Assembly (NCBI GenBank): GCA_013398055.1
Contig: VZRS01010758.1
Coordinates: 434,001 to 498,000, forward strand
Origin: Ifrita kowaldi
Lineage: Eukaryota; Chordata; Aves; Passeriformes; Cinclosomatidae
Length of the DNA: 64,000 nucleotides
Direction: 5' to 3'
A model generated the notes under the pieces. The model was not told where the DNA came from. It saw only the letters and a program-made list of their open reading frames with translations, and did not search any database. Positions 52,501-64,000 of this stretch are shown in pieces (position 1 is the stretch's first letter; every line of letters begins with the position of its first letter). A program made the position numbers and the translations under genes.

Positions 52501-52950
52501 CCCCTAACCCAACACACATGTGGGGCTGGGGGGAACCAGAGGATCTGGAAATAATAGTCACTATTTGTGAACTATAACATGCCTACCTACACTAGACTCA
52601 CACAAAGTATGGACAACATGCAGACAAATGCCTTCCTCCACATACTTGTGTTTAAACACCATTTTTCATTCTCCAGGAAAATACATGTATCTATAAATAT
52701 AATTTATATTACATATACTATACAATATAACCAGAAAGTTTGTAGGCTTCCTAGGTAAGGTAAAAGGTGCCATGTGTATGACAGAAATAGTCAGTACTCA
52801 ATTACAGAATTTCACTCCTTTCAGTGACTAGAAAGGATATTTCAATAATTTAAAACCAAGTTTAAGTAAAGCTAACTTTCATATTTTATTGAAAATCTCT
52901 TTTGAGTCTGCTCAAAAAATCATCTCAGCTTCCTTTTGACTCTTATTCTT

Positions 52951-52985
52951 TGTGTCTATCCAGTAGTATTTACTGGATAGACACA
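52951..52985. repeat. Perfect inverted repeat, 15-bp stem, 5-nt loop
   Basis: TGTGTCTATCCAGTA is followed by the loop GTATT and then the exact reverse complement TACTGGATAGACACA. The stem does not extend further. It could form a cruciform or an RNA hairpin. Confidence 0.93.
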
Positions 52986-53027
52986 TATTTACATATTCCA
53001 GTATTCATATTTACATTTTCCAGTAAA
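52984..53027. repeat. Imperfect tandem repeat, 2 x 22 bp
   Basis: Two adjacent 22-bp units beginning CATATTTACAT and containing TTCCAGTA differ at only a few positions. The first unit overlaps the right arm of the hairpin at 52951-52985, so local duplication and inversion occurred in the same place. Confidence 0.8.
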
Positions 53028-53618
53028 AACAAAAATATCTTGAGAATACATAATTACTGAAAATTATTGGTTTTCACCTATACATGTACCCCAAATACAA
53101 CACTGAAGCATTTTTTCAGCACTTTAGATTTTAGTGAGTTTTTTTGTTTGGTTTTCAGGGGGTTGTTTATTTGTTTGGGGAATAGAGGAAAGGGCTGTTC
53201 TGGTTTTTAGATAGAAACTCTATTCCTAACCTAATGGTATTCCTTCATCCTGTCACAGGAATGTGTATCAGTGAAATAAGCATGGCTCTACGCTCAGAGA
53301 AAGACACATCTTTCCCTGTGCAATGACGCTCGTTTGCCAACCTGTAAAGACTGAGGAGCCATGGAACTGCTCAGGTTAATACGTAAGTCATAGCTACATC
53401 CAGGTAAGAAAGAGCACTGCACCCATAAACCTAGAGAGAGACTAGGGTGATAATTCATATTGCATTTAGAACAAAGGGAACTGTACTCCATACTATCAAA
53501 TAACACCACATAGAAACTTAAACTACATTGATTTCTTGAAGTTCCTGAAGTTTTGAAGGAATGTGTTTAGCAATACAATCTGTTGGGCTCTGTTTCATGA
53601 GAGATTTCTTTTTTTCAG
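53028..53618. other. Unassigned AT-rich sequence
   Basis: A G/T-rich stretch lies at about 53130-53185. No gene or repeat family is recognised. Confidence 0.45.
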
Positions 53619-53779
53619 TTCAGTTGTTAAAAAAACGGAATTCCTTTAATAAAATCCTCCAGAGGTCAGCTTTGCTAGAAGCAAAACTGTCAGGCTTCCC
53701 ATCCTTGCTTAGTAATTGTGCACTTGATGCAACTGTAAAACGTATCCACTGCTGCAAGCTGTTCTTTTCAGTGAAGTAA
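53619..53779 (+). CDS. Weak candidate terminal exon, plus strand
   Basis: A good acceptor (TTTCTTTTTTTCAG) ends at 53618, followed by an open frame of 52 codons to TAA at 53777-53779. The peptide starts QLLKKRNSFNKILQRSALLE and has mixed composition with no recognised motif. It lies on the opposite strand to the other exon candidates. Pseudo-exons of this quality are common by chance, so confidence is low. Confidence 0.15.
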
Positions 53780-55657
53780 AAGAGAAAGTTTTCCAACTAT
53801 TTGCAAGCTACAGATCATTAAAACCATCCCAAAAACCGACACCAGAAGCATCTACAGTTACAGTGTTTTCCTGATTCCTTCCTGCAAACTTCAATTACTC
53901 TTTTTAACTTTAGAGTACAAAGACATTCTGCACACAAATTTTAGGTTACATAATAATGCTTAGGAAGAGCCTGCACACATTTCTTTAAAGTTTGCCAACT
54001 CTTTAAAATTACACTGACACAATATTAACCCCCAAAGTATCAAATATTTCTATATTCCTTTCCTTGTAAACTCTGACTTCACACATTACGCTTCCCATTG
54101 ATTTACTGAATCTTGTACAGGTTAAAAGAGGGGGGAAAAAAGAAACAAAGGAAATCTGTGAGGGCCACCTGAAGTTTTAAAAAGTGTAGGAAATCAATAA
54201 AAAGTAACTTTCTGGCTTCAGACAGTTTTTGGATGGAGAAAATGCATTAATGAAAACTCATACTTCATAATAAAATATAACTACAAAGCTCTAACATGCA
54301 ACAAAAAGATGAAATACCTGTTTCCTCAAAGACAAACACTGTGCTCACAAACTCTGTGGGTCTCAAATATCAGGCAGAGCCACAAGACTTCCGTAAAAGC
54401 TGATACAGGAAAAAAAGTCCAGCTTCAAGTAGGGCTACAAAATATTTTGGAGTTGAGCAGTATCACCAAATCCTAAGGGAAGAGTTGCAACAAGTCAACT
54501 AAGGTTCCAGTTAGATGAAAATTTTCCAGACAATCTTCTTGACAAATCTTCCAGGAAAAAAAGATAAACAATGAGTATAGCAGCAGTCTCTATTCACTAG
54601 CACTGCCACTGCTGGATCTCAGCAGCATCATCTGTTTTTACACCAACAAGTAAAAGACTTCCAGATCCATGTTTTTAAGAAATGGCCCAAACTCGTTTAC
54701 TTCAACTACCTAAAAAAGCCAGTAAGTTGTTTTTCAGAAGTATTCCAGTTTGAAGTCCCCTATCTTACACCAGTCCTTGTAGTATCCCACTCCTTGTTTA
54801 AAATAAAACTAGATGCTGTCAGTTTAAATGCCCCAGGATTTCTCTGCTTTCTTGCCTTCTGCAGGACACACCCTCTCTCTGAGCAACCTTAATCCTCCCA
54901 GCTGCACGTGCCATTGCTTTTCCCTCACTGTACTGAGAAGAGTTCAAAATCCCCATTCCACATTTCCTCCTCTGTCCAGTTCATACTAAGTTCATCCAGT
55001 CTTCCATCCCATCTGTCATACCAGAAGCCTGGCCCCCTTTTTCATCCCCTGTGGGCTTATGTACACCTGAATCATCTCCTCACAGTGCCAAATCATTCCT
55101 TTATTGCAGACTGAGAAACTAATCATTATATGAGTTAACATTTTAAATGACAAAGGGGATGGTGATGCTTTTGAGATGGAAGACAACCACTCATTCAAGG
55201 TAACCACTGACTGTTTTAGTTTCTACAGGCAGAAAGAGACAGTGAAGTTGATGGTGCAACTGTTCTTCTACTCTCCCAGTCATCACTGAAGTGAATAAAA
55301 CTTCACTCAGAGATGCCTGAAAAAATTTAATTGAAAATTGATCAGTGCTGGTAGAGTTGGTATACCAGGGACTTGTACAGAAATGCCACTCAAAGCAAAC
55401 AACTATTTCAATCAGGCAGCAAAAGGAAAAAGCAATCAAATATCAAAATATTTCTGGTTTATATTGCTGTCAATTCAAGCCTGAATATAAAATAATGATT
55501 ACATGGAAAACTTCCATTCTAACAGTCATTGTTCAATAATTCTCTACAATTTTAACTCACATGTTTAATAATCATATGAGAGAATGAGCAATATCATACT
55601 AAAAGCATCAAATAAATATGAGTTAGAATTACACAAATGAACAATCAGTAATAATAT
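53780..55657. other. Unassigned unique sequence
   Basis: Nothing recognisable is seen. The sequence is moderately AT-rich with short pyrimidine-rich patches near 54840-55030. Confidence 0.5.
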
Positions 55658-55677
55658 CTTATTTAAATTTAAATAAG
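55658..55677. repeat. Perfect 20-bp palindrome
   Basis: CTTATTTAAATTTAAATAAG is its own reverse complement. It is AT-only apart from the end bases. Confidence 0.9.
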
Positions 55678-55889
55678 CGGTTCTAAAAAACCTAGGAGAC
55701 AAAAATATCTAACTATTCAATGGGAAAATTAACTAACAAAACATACACATTTAAAGTTTCTTCCTCTCACCTTTATTATAATTAATATATTAAATAAACT
55801 ACAAATGCAAAATAAATTGTGAAAAACTCTGTCTCAAAGAACTGATGACTCAATCATCAGGGTAGCATTTAAGGAAGTCAAATATAAAG

Positions 55890-55997
<108 letters not shown>

Positions 55998-58900
55998 CCC
56001 CTCAACTGCCACCTTCCTTCTCTTCTGCTAGCAATACCATTCTGAAGCTAACAACCTATCAAATTTGTGAAAGAAGGGAGGACAGAAAAATTGAAAAAAT
56101 TTTTTGACTGTTTGTTCTGCTGATTTTTTCTGTCAAAGCATCTCCTACTCATCTCTCCTGGAGATGTGATATAGCATAAACCTAAAAGCTGTACAGACAT
56201 TCTCACATCACTTTAGGGTGAAAGAGTTTGCTCTTCTCTCTGAGACATCTTCCTTTTTGATGAGAACAGGAAAGAAGAGAAAGGTAACAGTATGCCAAAT
56301 GAAAACCTGTTTGTAACTCCAAATCTGCAGAGATTGCTGCTTGCAACCCACTGCCCTCAGAAGCTCCCAGCACAAGCTGACACCTGTGCTGCCAGGGCTG
56401 TCTTACTGTCTGCTCACACTCCAACTTATGGAAAGAAAGGGTAGATGCAGCCCCACAGAACCTTGGAACCTCAGTTACCCTTTTGTCCTACGCAACTTCA
56501 GCACCAGCAACACCCCAGAGCCGGGGCAGAGCTGTGTGTCATGTTGGCAGCAACAGGAGTCACAATCCTGTCTGGTCCAGTTCCTTCCTTCTTCCCCAAG
56601 ATTTACATTAACAATAAAGTGTTACCTTCATGAGCACCATGGGAGAGGCTGGCATGGATGCCCCTGAACGTATCTCCTCCTCATAGCTTTCCCAAAACAA
56701 AGTGTGATTTGCCACACTGAAAATCTCTACAGTGAGTTAAGTAGTAAGAAAAGTCAGGTTTTTCCTAATTTTTCCTTTGATCGTGTTAATGTCATCTGTG
56801 GCTTTATGGTGAAAAAGTAAATATTGTCTATTTTTCAAGGATTTTACTTTTTAAAAAATCCCAAGAAAGTCAGGAAAACACATGGGAATACAAATTTCTA
56901 CTGATATTTATTTGGGAGAAAGAAAAAAAAATAGCAATTCTTACAACAAGGTCTTCATGCTGCCGATTTAATTGATGAGGCAAATTCACTAATCTTCAGT
57001 TTTATATAAAAAATCGGGTACTGATTTACAGCATATGCCTACTTCTGTGTATTTCTACATACACGCAGTACAAATCTTTTGTTTTTAAAACCAGGTAGAC
57101 CAAAAAATACAAACCAGAAATCCATCACGAGCTCAGAACAAAATATCACCCTGGGTTTGACAACAGGTGGGAGTAGCAGTGTACCCATGTTTGTCTGACT
57201 GTGCATATACAACAGCAAAATAAAATACACAGTCTGAGGAAAATTCACCCCTGGTTCTTAAAAAAAAAACCCAGAAGAATTATTAATATGACAAGTTAAT
57301 TTTGATATATAAAATAATTATTTGGGCTCTTCAGAAACATGCGTCTGAAGTATTAAAGTCCATGACAGATTAATGGGAAAAATACAGGCAGGGCAGCTGG
57401 GAGTTTATGGTAAATGAAGTATATAACACATCTGACAATTTTACTATTGCGCGTAGTACATATATACTCATCTACAAAGCCCTAGTGGTGGAATTAAATT
57501 AAATCCTTTTCTAACTCCTAAATTGGCCAATCATAAGAAGCTTGGCTGTCAGATCTATTTTAAAGAAAGACTCATTAAGCAGTAGCCTCCATTTCTTTCT
57601 TTGCAAGACACTGTGAGATGCAGTTAATGGTTTGAAAAAGAACCTGTAGGCTGCAACTAACGAGCCATTTGGGTCAAAGTTTCTATTGAACTTGTTTATT
57701 TCTATTTGCAAGAGGTTTCAGTGTTGTGTACAAAAGATGTTTACATATCTTGCTGGATGTCCTTTCACCATATCCAATGACACCTGCATATCCCATGAAA
57801 TATGCATATCTTTGAGTGTCCTAATCAAAGACCTAGATAGTAAAATTGTTTCAATTTGATGATATTCATTACAGTGCAATCTAGTGCTTCACCACTTGGA
57901 AAGTACTTACAAAGAACAGATTTCTCTAAAGTTAGTTTGTCTTTTGTGTACACATGGGATAACTAGATAGATACTTAGTGGTTTTCAGTATGTTAACTGC
58001 TTCAAGGCAGATTAATATACATCTGGTTACATAAGAACCAAGGGAGAGCTTTATGATGAGGAGAAAAGCGTTGATTAAACTGGCATAAGCAACCCAACTG
58101 TTAAATGCATAACCACAACAGAAACAGTTTACTACAACTCTAGGTACAGACATGAAAGTGATCCTGAACTTGCACGGGTGGAGAGGGAAAGGTAAGGAGA
58201 CCTGTGACAGAGCAAATGATCAAATGAAGGTTGCAATTACTTTCACTAAGTAGAATACAAAAGGTAAACTTTTCCATTAATTTCCAAAGCCATATGATGG
58301 TGGACACACCTGCTCTAAGGAACGGCTTTTGTTTTAAGAAGCCACTAAATTTACCTTATCTAAACACCATCACAATGCTCATTATATCTAACATCACATT
58401 TTCAGCAGTCAACTGGGAGCCTAGCTGGCAAGACAGCATTTAGTTCTGTCTCTCTGCTCTTCAGACACCTGCTGAAATAACGCCAGAATTCCCTAAAATA
58501 TCAAGTTTTTATTACTCCCTCCTTCATTGATGTTGCCATCAGATGTCACATATATATGCATACATACACACACACACAGAGGCAAGTGTATAGAGATATA
58601 TATATACACACACTCATAATAAATCTCACACCAATTTTGATGTCAACATTTCAACCCAAAGACACCACAAACTTTGCTGCAACACTGCTAACCTTTTTTC
58701 CTTAATGAAACCAGAAGCACTCAAAGCAACAATTTTAAAAACAACAAAGATGAGTCTAGAAGCCATTTGTTGAAAACCAGCACCTTTTTGATAGGTAGAT
58801 TTCCTACCAGATTGCTAGGAAAAGCTTTCTGTAAATAGATGTTTTTTCAGAGTACATAGCTCTGTTATTACCATTAGCTCTCTCTTGCCAAAATATGTCC

Positions 58901-60339
58901 TTTCAAATTTTCAAAGCTCCCCTCAGTTTGTTCTGCTCTAGAAAAATATGACTCTGTGAAGAGTAGTTATTTACAGTATCAGATCAAATGCATATATGCA
59001 TAGTAAGGAATCTGTTCCAAGCAGGCAGTTTTCTTTCCTGAGGATGAAATAACTGCTGTAGAAGAAGCAGTGGCACTGGTAGAGCCTGTTGTTTACTGAA
59101 TAAACAGTTGAGTTAAAGGATAGCAGCTTTGTCAAACCACAATAGGACATCCTAACTAGAAGGAAAAAATTAGATGGAAATAGAATGTTTACTTTCCATT
59201 TTTCTTCATTTTGTTATATGTCAGCTGGAAAAAAAAATTCTGGCTGTAACACATGGCCTCATTACCAGTTAGAATTACTATCTTCTTTCCCACATTTTTT
59301 CTGCATTATCGCCCTTTCAGTTTCTGATAACTACTAAATATACAGTCCTTCCAGAAAACAGACAGGTCAGACCACTCACAACTTCAATAAATTGAAGGAG
59401 TACAGACTGAGCTCCTGACAAAATTGTTGATTGCCCTCCTATTAAGATTCTCATCTGATATAAATGATCCTGAACTTTATATCTCAACTTCCATTGGATT
59501 TCAGCATACTTATATTCTGGTTCCTCTTGAGGGATGCTATTAACAATCATTACAAACAACTTCTCAAAAGGAACATAACATATCCTAATACTCTGGAGCA
59601 CTGTATCTGCATGTTGCAGGTACCTCTACTCTAAATTATCCTCCCACTCCACTATTACCTCACCTCCCACTCTCTGCAATAAAAACAAGATTTGCTTGAT
59701 TTATAAAGGAAGTAAACATAGCGATTCTGTAGTTTATAATAGCATAAAATGGACTGAGTACCGTTCAATGATACATCTGCACAACTGCTTGATCTATAAT
59801 TCAACCACATTGTATTATTTCAGCTTTACACTTTAATTGGCTTTGAAAGAAAGGTAGAGAAACTGCATTTTTTATGCAGCTTATGCAAGATGGAGTCCTG
59901 ATATTTTCTAACACACAAAATGACATTTGAAATAGCGAACAAAAGTAAGTCTCAGAGGACACCAAATGACTGAAGATTGCCATTATTCAGGCTCAACAGG
60001 AATCTCATTCTCTTCTTTGGATTTGCATGAATAAATAAAGATCTCCAAGACTACCATTCACCTTGTATAACTTGTTTTATTACACATATAGTAAAAAAAT
60101 CAAAATATTACAAATTTCCCAGACCAGTTTGTTCCCAAGACATCCATGCTCTCACACACATTTACAGTCCTGCCAAGGCGTTTTTTGCTTTTAAAAAAAC
60201 TAACTAAAACTCAGTCCATTAAAATAAATAAATCCTTTCAAATAGATCACTCCCTTGTTCTCTTCACAACGAAGCTACACAATGGTTGGTGCATTAACCA
60301 GGTAGGGATATGGGATGGCTGCAGAGAAAAGCAGAAGAG
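55998..60339. other. Unassigned sequence around the TA/CA tract
   Basis: No gene or interspersed repeat is recognised. A minus-strand frame is open over 59317-59601 but has no family motif or clear splice sites. Most of the interval is AT-rich. Confidence 0.5.
58548..58614. repeat. Mixed TA/CA dinucleotide tract
   Basis: The tract is composed of ATATAT, CATACATACA, CACACACACA and a second TATATATATA then CACACAC block, separated by about 16 bp of other sequence. A decayed compound microsatellite with alternating purine-pyrimidine steps. Confidence 0.85.
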
Positions 60340-60437
60340 CAGGAGAAAGAAATGGGGGAAGTGGGGAGTGGAGAGGGGATAGAGAGAGGGGGAGAGAGAG
60401 AGCAAGAGAGAGAGAGACAGAGAGAGTGTGGAGAGAA
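60340..60437. repeat. GA-rich (GAGA) purine tract
   Basis: The plus strand is almost all purine, with GAGAGAGA runs and GGGG interruptions. Open frames here on the minus strand are Leu/Ser repeats produced by the tract and should not be taken as genes. Confidence 0.85.
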
Positions 60438-60644
60438 AAAGGAATAGCACATTGCTGTGATTTTGGTGGCAGTGCAAGCTTACAACCCTGAGGAATTCAC
60501 AGAATTAGTTTCAGGTAACTACTTATTTGTTGCAATGCTTTACACAGCTGTTTAGAGCAAGTTTTGGTGAAAAATTATGCTTCCAATAAAACTATCCACT
60601 GGAACTGGATGTCCAGCATCTTCTAGATCTTCCCTCCTAGACTT

Positions 60645-60800
60645 AGAACCATAACATAGACCTGTGGAGGTCATCTTGACCAAGTCCTCCCTCAAAGCCA
60701 GGCCAACTTTTGTGCTGCATCAGGTCACTAAGGGCCATGTTCAGTCAAGTTTTGAATGTCTTCAAAGGAGAACCAGAGACTGAGACTGTGCATCTCTAAT
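60645..60800 (-). mobile_element. CR1 LINE 3'-end fragment, antisense
   Basis: The sequence reads AGACCTGTGGAGGTCATCTT, GACCAAGTCCTCCCTCAAAG, CCAGGCCAACTTTTGTGCTG, then GGGCCATGTTCAGTCAAGTT and TTGAATGTCTTCAAAGGAGA. It matches the order seen in the CR1 copy at 52.2 kb. The very end of the tail is decayed. Confidence 0.82.
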
Positions 60801-62594
60801 TTAAGAGAAAACCTGGTGAATCACCACTTCAGCTCTCAGTAATACAAGGATTTGGGGTTTCAGCAGAGAAAAAAAGGAAAACAACCATCTTTGAAGAACT
60901 GAAGTCCAATTATTTTAAGGGAAACAGAATGTTCTCACAGACGTTTTCATTACTTCACCTTGGTTAAACAAAAAAGCAAACAAAGACAGCTCACATTCTA
61001 ACTATGGAAAATGCCATAGCTTGACTGAAAAAGCAAGCTATAGGAGAAACAAATTATTATGGCCACTAAACACAACCCACTTGTGAAGCAAGCTAGACAG
61101 CTACTGCTCTGAAAAACAACTCAGTTATTTAAGCTGGATTTAAGCAGACACCTCTCACCAGTCTAAATAAATCTTAACACAGGGAATTTGAGGAAGCTGA
61201 TGGAGTAGCTCCAGTGACAGTAGAGGTAAGATGAAGAGTGGTGGAACGAGGCTGCCTCTGTCTCATTCACTCCTATTTCCTTCCAGCTCCTGTCTACAAC
61301 AGCAAGTAAAAATGGAGCAGCGGTGACAGTGCCAACACCAGCAGCAAGAAAAAAGAATTTGGCACCTGAGACCAGAAAAGCCTCAGGTGCACCACTGATA
61401 CTGATTGCCTTTCTCCTACTGCAGCCCACAAGAGTTGTAAGAAAAAAGTTTGATTTATTTGTACTGCTGTGTGTGTTGAAAACACCTTTGTTGACTTGAG
61501 CTCAACATATTTATAGCTTATTAAGTAAATTGGATCATTCCAACAAAGAAAAAGCCACTGGGACATATTCCAAGGAGAAAAATACATAAAAACAGATGCT
61601 TACAATCAATTTAGTTTGTTTTCAGAACTACATAGTAACTGCACAGTTTATAGCAGTCTCCTTTTATTGATTTATTTTATCTTAAAGAAAGATTTCAAGA
61701 AGATTAAAGCATTTCACCTGTAGTTAGTGGGATAAACAGCTATTTCACCTGTACCGTAAGGTATCCTATCCTTAGCCTGCATTGCTAGGGACTAAAAGAG
61801 ATTATTGTCTGACATCTTTTCACTGACTTACATAGCAGGGTACAGCAGAGACAATGCTGGTCAATGCTCAGATGTTCAACGAAGGAAAATTACTACAATG
61901 GAGTCCAGAAACTTGTTCATTTTAATATCAAATAACCAGCACATTCCAATGGCACATTCCTTTAAGAAACAGTCTCTGCAAGTAGTTTCTAAAACAAATT
62001 TTTTCTTAGATAAAGAACAAAAAGCCTGCACACTAGGGTGACTGATACACTTGTGGAATTTATTAAGTTAAGCATAAATGCTAAGACTAAATGAGCTTCT
62101 TTAATTTCCATAATGAAATTGTTTTTGTAAAGTTAAAAATACTGTAATGAGACCAAAACGGTGTGCTTTCAGAGACTCCCATGGTGAAACAAATGAGATT
62201 TTAGCTTCTCTAATTGGGCATACTGCAAGCTGGGCTTGATGCTGTCCTCAGCACAGGATGTTTGTTATCCCTAACAAAAAGAGGTCTACAGCTGTCAGCA
62301 TAATATCATATAGTTTCTCTGAAGCCAAGCCATCAGAAGGAAGGCTGCTGCTCTCTGACTGGGACCACCCAAAGGGAGAGATCAAGTAGAGAACAGCTCT
62401 ACTCTTTCCTGATTAAGAAGTTATTCATAGAGGTAATTTGTTTACAGCTATCACAGAGAAGCTTTTGAAGCAAGGAATGAGTATTCCCAAAATTCACCAA
62501 GAGAATTTTCCTTGATTAAATAATGAATGTGGATATTCCCTTACTCTTTCATTCCCACCTACCCCTTTTCCCCTTGCTTATTAGATCTCATTAC
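60801..62594. other. Unassigned unique sequence
   Basis: No gene or repeat is recognised. Two overlapping minus-strand frames at 61163-61587 are open but have no motif or clear splice sites. Confidence 0.45.
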
Positions 62595-62621
62595 CTGTCA
62601 ACGCGGGCCTTCGGAGCTTGC
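62595..62621 (-). CDS. Candidate 27-nt microexon
   Basis: On the minus strand the order is a branchpoint-like CTAAC, 20 bases of pyrimidine-rich sequence, a CTGGAACAG acceptor, 27 nt of exon, then a CAG/GTAATG donor. The 27 nt carry three CpGs, against almost none in the flanks. Its length is a multiple of three, so inclusion would keep frame. One frame reads QAPKARVD (phase 2 entry); another reads KLRRPALT; the third has a TGA. Microexons of this size in vertebrates are typically neuronal, in-frame and strongly conserved. I do not recognise this peptide, and it could be a chance arrangement. Confidence 0.4.
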
Positions 62622-64000
62622 CTGTTCCAGCAGGAAAAAGGAAAATGTTAGAGGCATTGTGTTGCATCTGCAGTGCCAGAATCTGCTGGTTTGCTGACAT
62701 GTGCAACCCCACAGTGACACCCTTCAAGCCTTTAACAACTTAAGGCTCATTTTCAATAAATATCATTTTTGGTTTTCTCCTGTATTAGAGTTCAGGTATA
62801 AATAATTCGAAAAAAAATACACAACTTAATAATCTGGCAGTAGCAAAAACCAGCCAGTTAGTTCTTACACAACTAAATCATCATTTAATATTTGAAGCAA
62901 GAACAATAATTCTATAGGGCAATAAAAATAAGTACTATTTAGGGCTGAAACAGAGATAATGTGATTACACATACATTTAGAAGCCCTACACAAGGATACT
63001 TGATTCCAATTAGTTACATGAAGAAGAAAGACTTCACTATAAACGCACACTGATGAAGATTTCGACCCTTTTGCTCTAGACCTAAGGCTTCATGGCAAGA
63101 TCAAACTGTTTAACCCATGTCAGAACATTTTACTGGACTAAAAATGTCAAGCCATTATTTCAAAGTGCCTTCCTTACTATTTTAGTATTCTATAATGATT
63201 CTATTGTTGCATTTGGAATATTATTGTGTTATTATATCTAGCCTTTCACTCCTTTCCTGATATCCTGCTCTGCTTTCACTTCTCAAGATTTCAGCTGTCA
63301 ACCTGCTACAAACAAAAAAAAGCCTTTACAGAAAGGCTTTCAGAATCTTGATAGTTACCACATGTTCTACAATTCACGCCTCTGCTGACTCAAAAAAAGA
63401 TAGGGAATATAGGCTTTATAATGAGAGCAAAACACTTTGACAAACAATAAATAAAGTGAATAATTAGTTTAACAGATGTTTTTTAAAAAGTAATACAAAA
63501 AAATGAAGGCAGAGGAGAAACAATAGGCAAAATTTTAAATCATCAGAATTGATACATTTTTGCGGATTGTTTTTGCTTCTTTGCTTAGGTTTTGCAGAGT
63601 GCAAAAGAGTGTAGCAAACTGCACAGAAGGAACAAGAAATAAGATTCTACAACAGCAACCAGAATTTTGCCAGAATTGCATAAGGCATACATTTAAAAAT
63701 ATAGCTTAGCAGGTAAACTCTTAAAAACTTTTGTGAGATTATTCTCTTCAACTTATTTCCAAGCCTCCTGTGTACTGCATTAATATTTTGTAAGGGAATG
63801 TAGAGAATTAGCAAAAGATAAGTGAATCATCAAGTTTTTTCATTTTAATTCAAACTTGATTCATTAAAGCCTCCCAAAAAAAAACCTCTACAGTACATGA
63901 ATCAGATTCAAATAATGAGATATTTTAATTAATTTGAACTTTGAACTTTACTTTGCATCACAGAAACCTTCTTAGAGGATGCTCAGAAGAACAGCATGGG
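62622..64000. other. AT-rich unique sequence to the window end
   Basis: No gene or repeat family is recognised. It ends in AT-rich sequence with short A runs. Confidence 0.5.

Noticed and set aside
60247..60477. Leu/Ser-repeat open frame
   Set aside because: It is a direct product of the GA-rich tract.

Overview
The window is vertebrate nuclear DNA, most likely from a bird. It is AT-rich and CpG-poor, has no bacterial-style gene packing, and carries at least seven pieces of the CR1 non-LTR retrotransposon, the dominant interspersed repeat of avian genomes. It also holds an LTR of a class II (ERVK/alpharetrovirus-like) endogenous retrovirus. I see no complete protein-coding gene. Most of the window reads as intron or intergenic sequence.

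Layout. 1-18.2 kb: mostly unique AT-rich sequence, with three exon-like segments on the minus strand at 7520-7562, 4372-4553 and 3835-4091 whose codon phases agree. 18.2-22.3 kb: two CR1 3' tails on the plus strand, then the largest CR1 copy (about 1.2 kb, minus strand, with a broken reverse transcriptase). 22.3-38.2 kb: unique sequence with homopolymer and A/C-rich tracts. 38.2-38.9 kb: a CR1 tail and a GC-richer block I cannot identify. 41.2 kb: a G/T-only tract. 43.9-46.4 kb: two more minus-strand exon-like segments around an unidentified CpG-bearing block. 48.0-49.8 kb: an LTR insertion with a 6-bp target-site duplication, interrupted by a 945-N assembly gap with the same 208 bp on both sides. 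50.0-52.5 kb: two CR1 copies on the minus strand. 52.9-60.5 kb: a perfect 15-bp-stem hairpin, a 20-bp palindrome, a 107-bp AAAT microsatellite, and TA/CA and GA tracts. 60.6-60.8 kb: a last CR1 fragment. 62.6 kb: a 27-nt candidate microexon on the minus strand.

The exon candidates rest only on splice-site signals, open frames, phase agreement and local CpG. I recognise none of the encoded peptides, and some are probably chance. If several are real, the window lies inside a long-intron gene (or genes) read on the minus strand. I found no CRISPR array, operon, tRNA, rRNA or novel defence-type system. The most informative objects are the gap-split LTR and the candidate exons.
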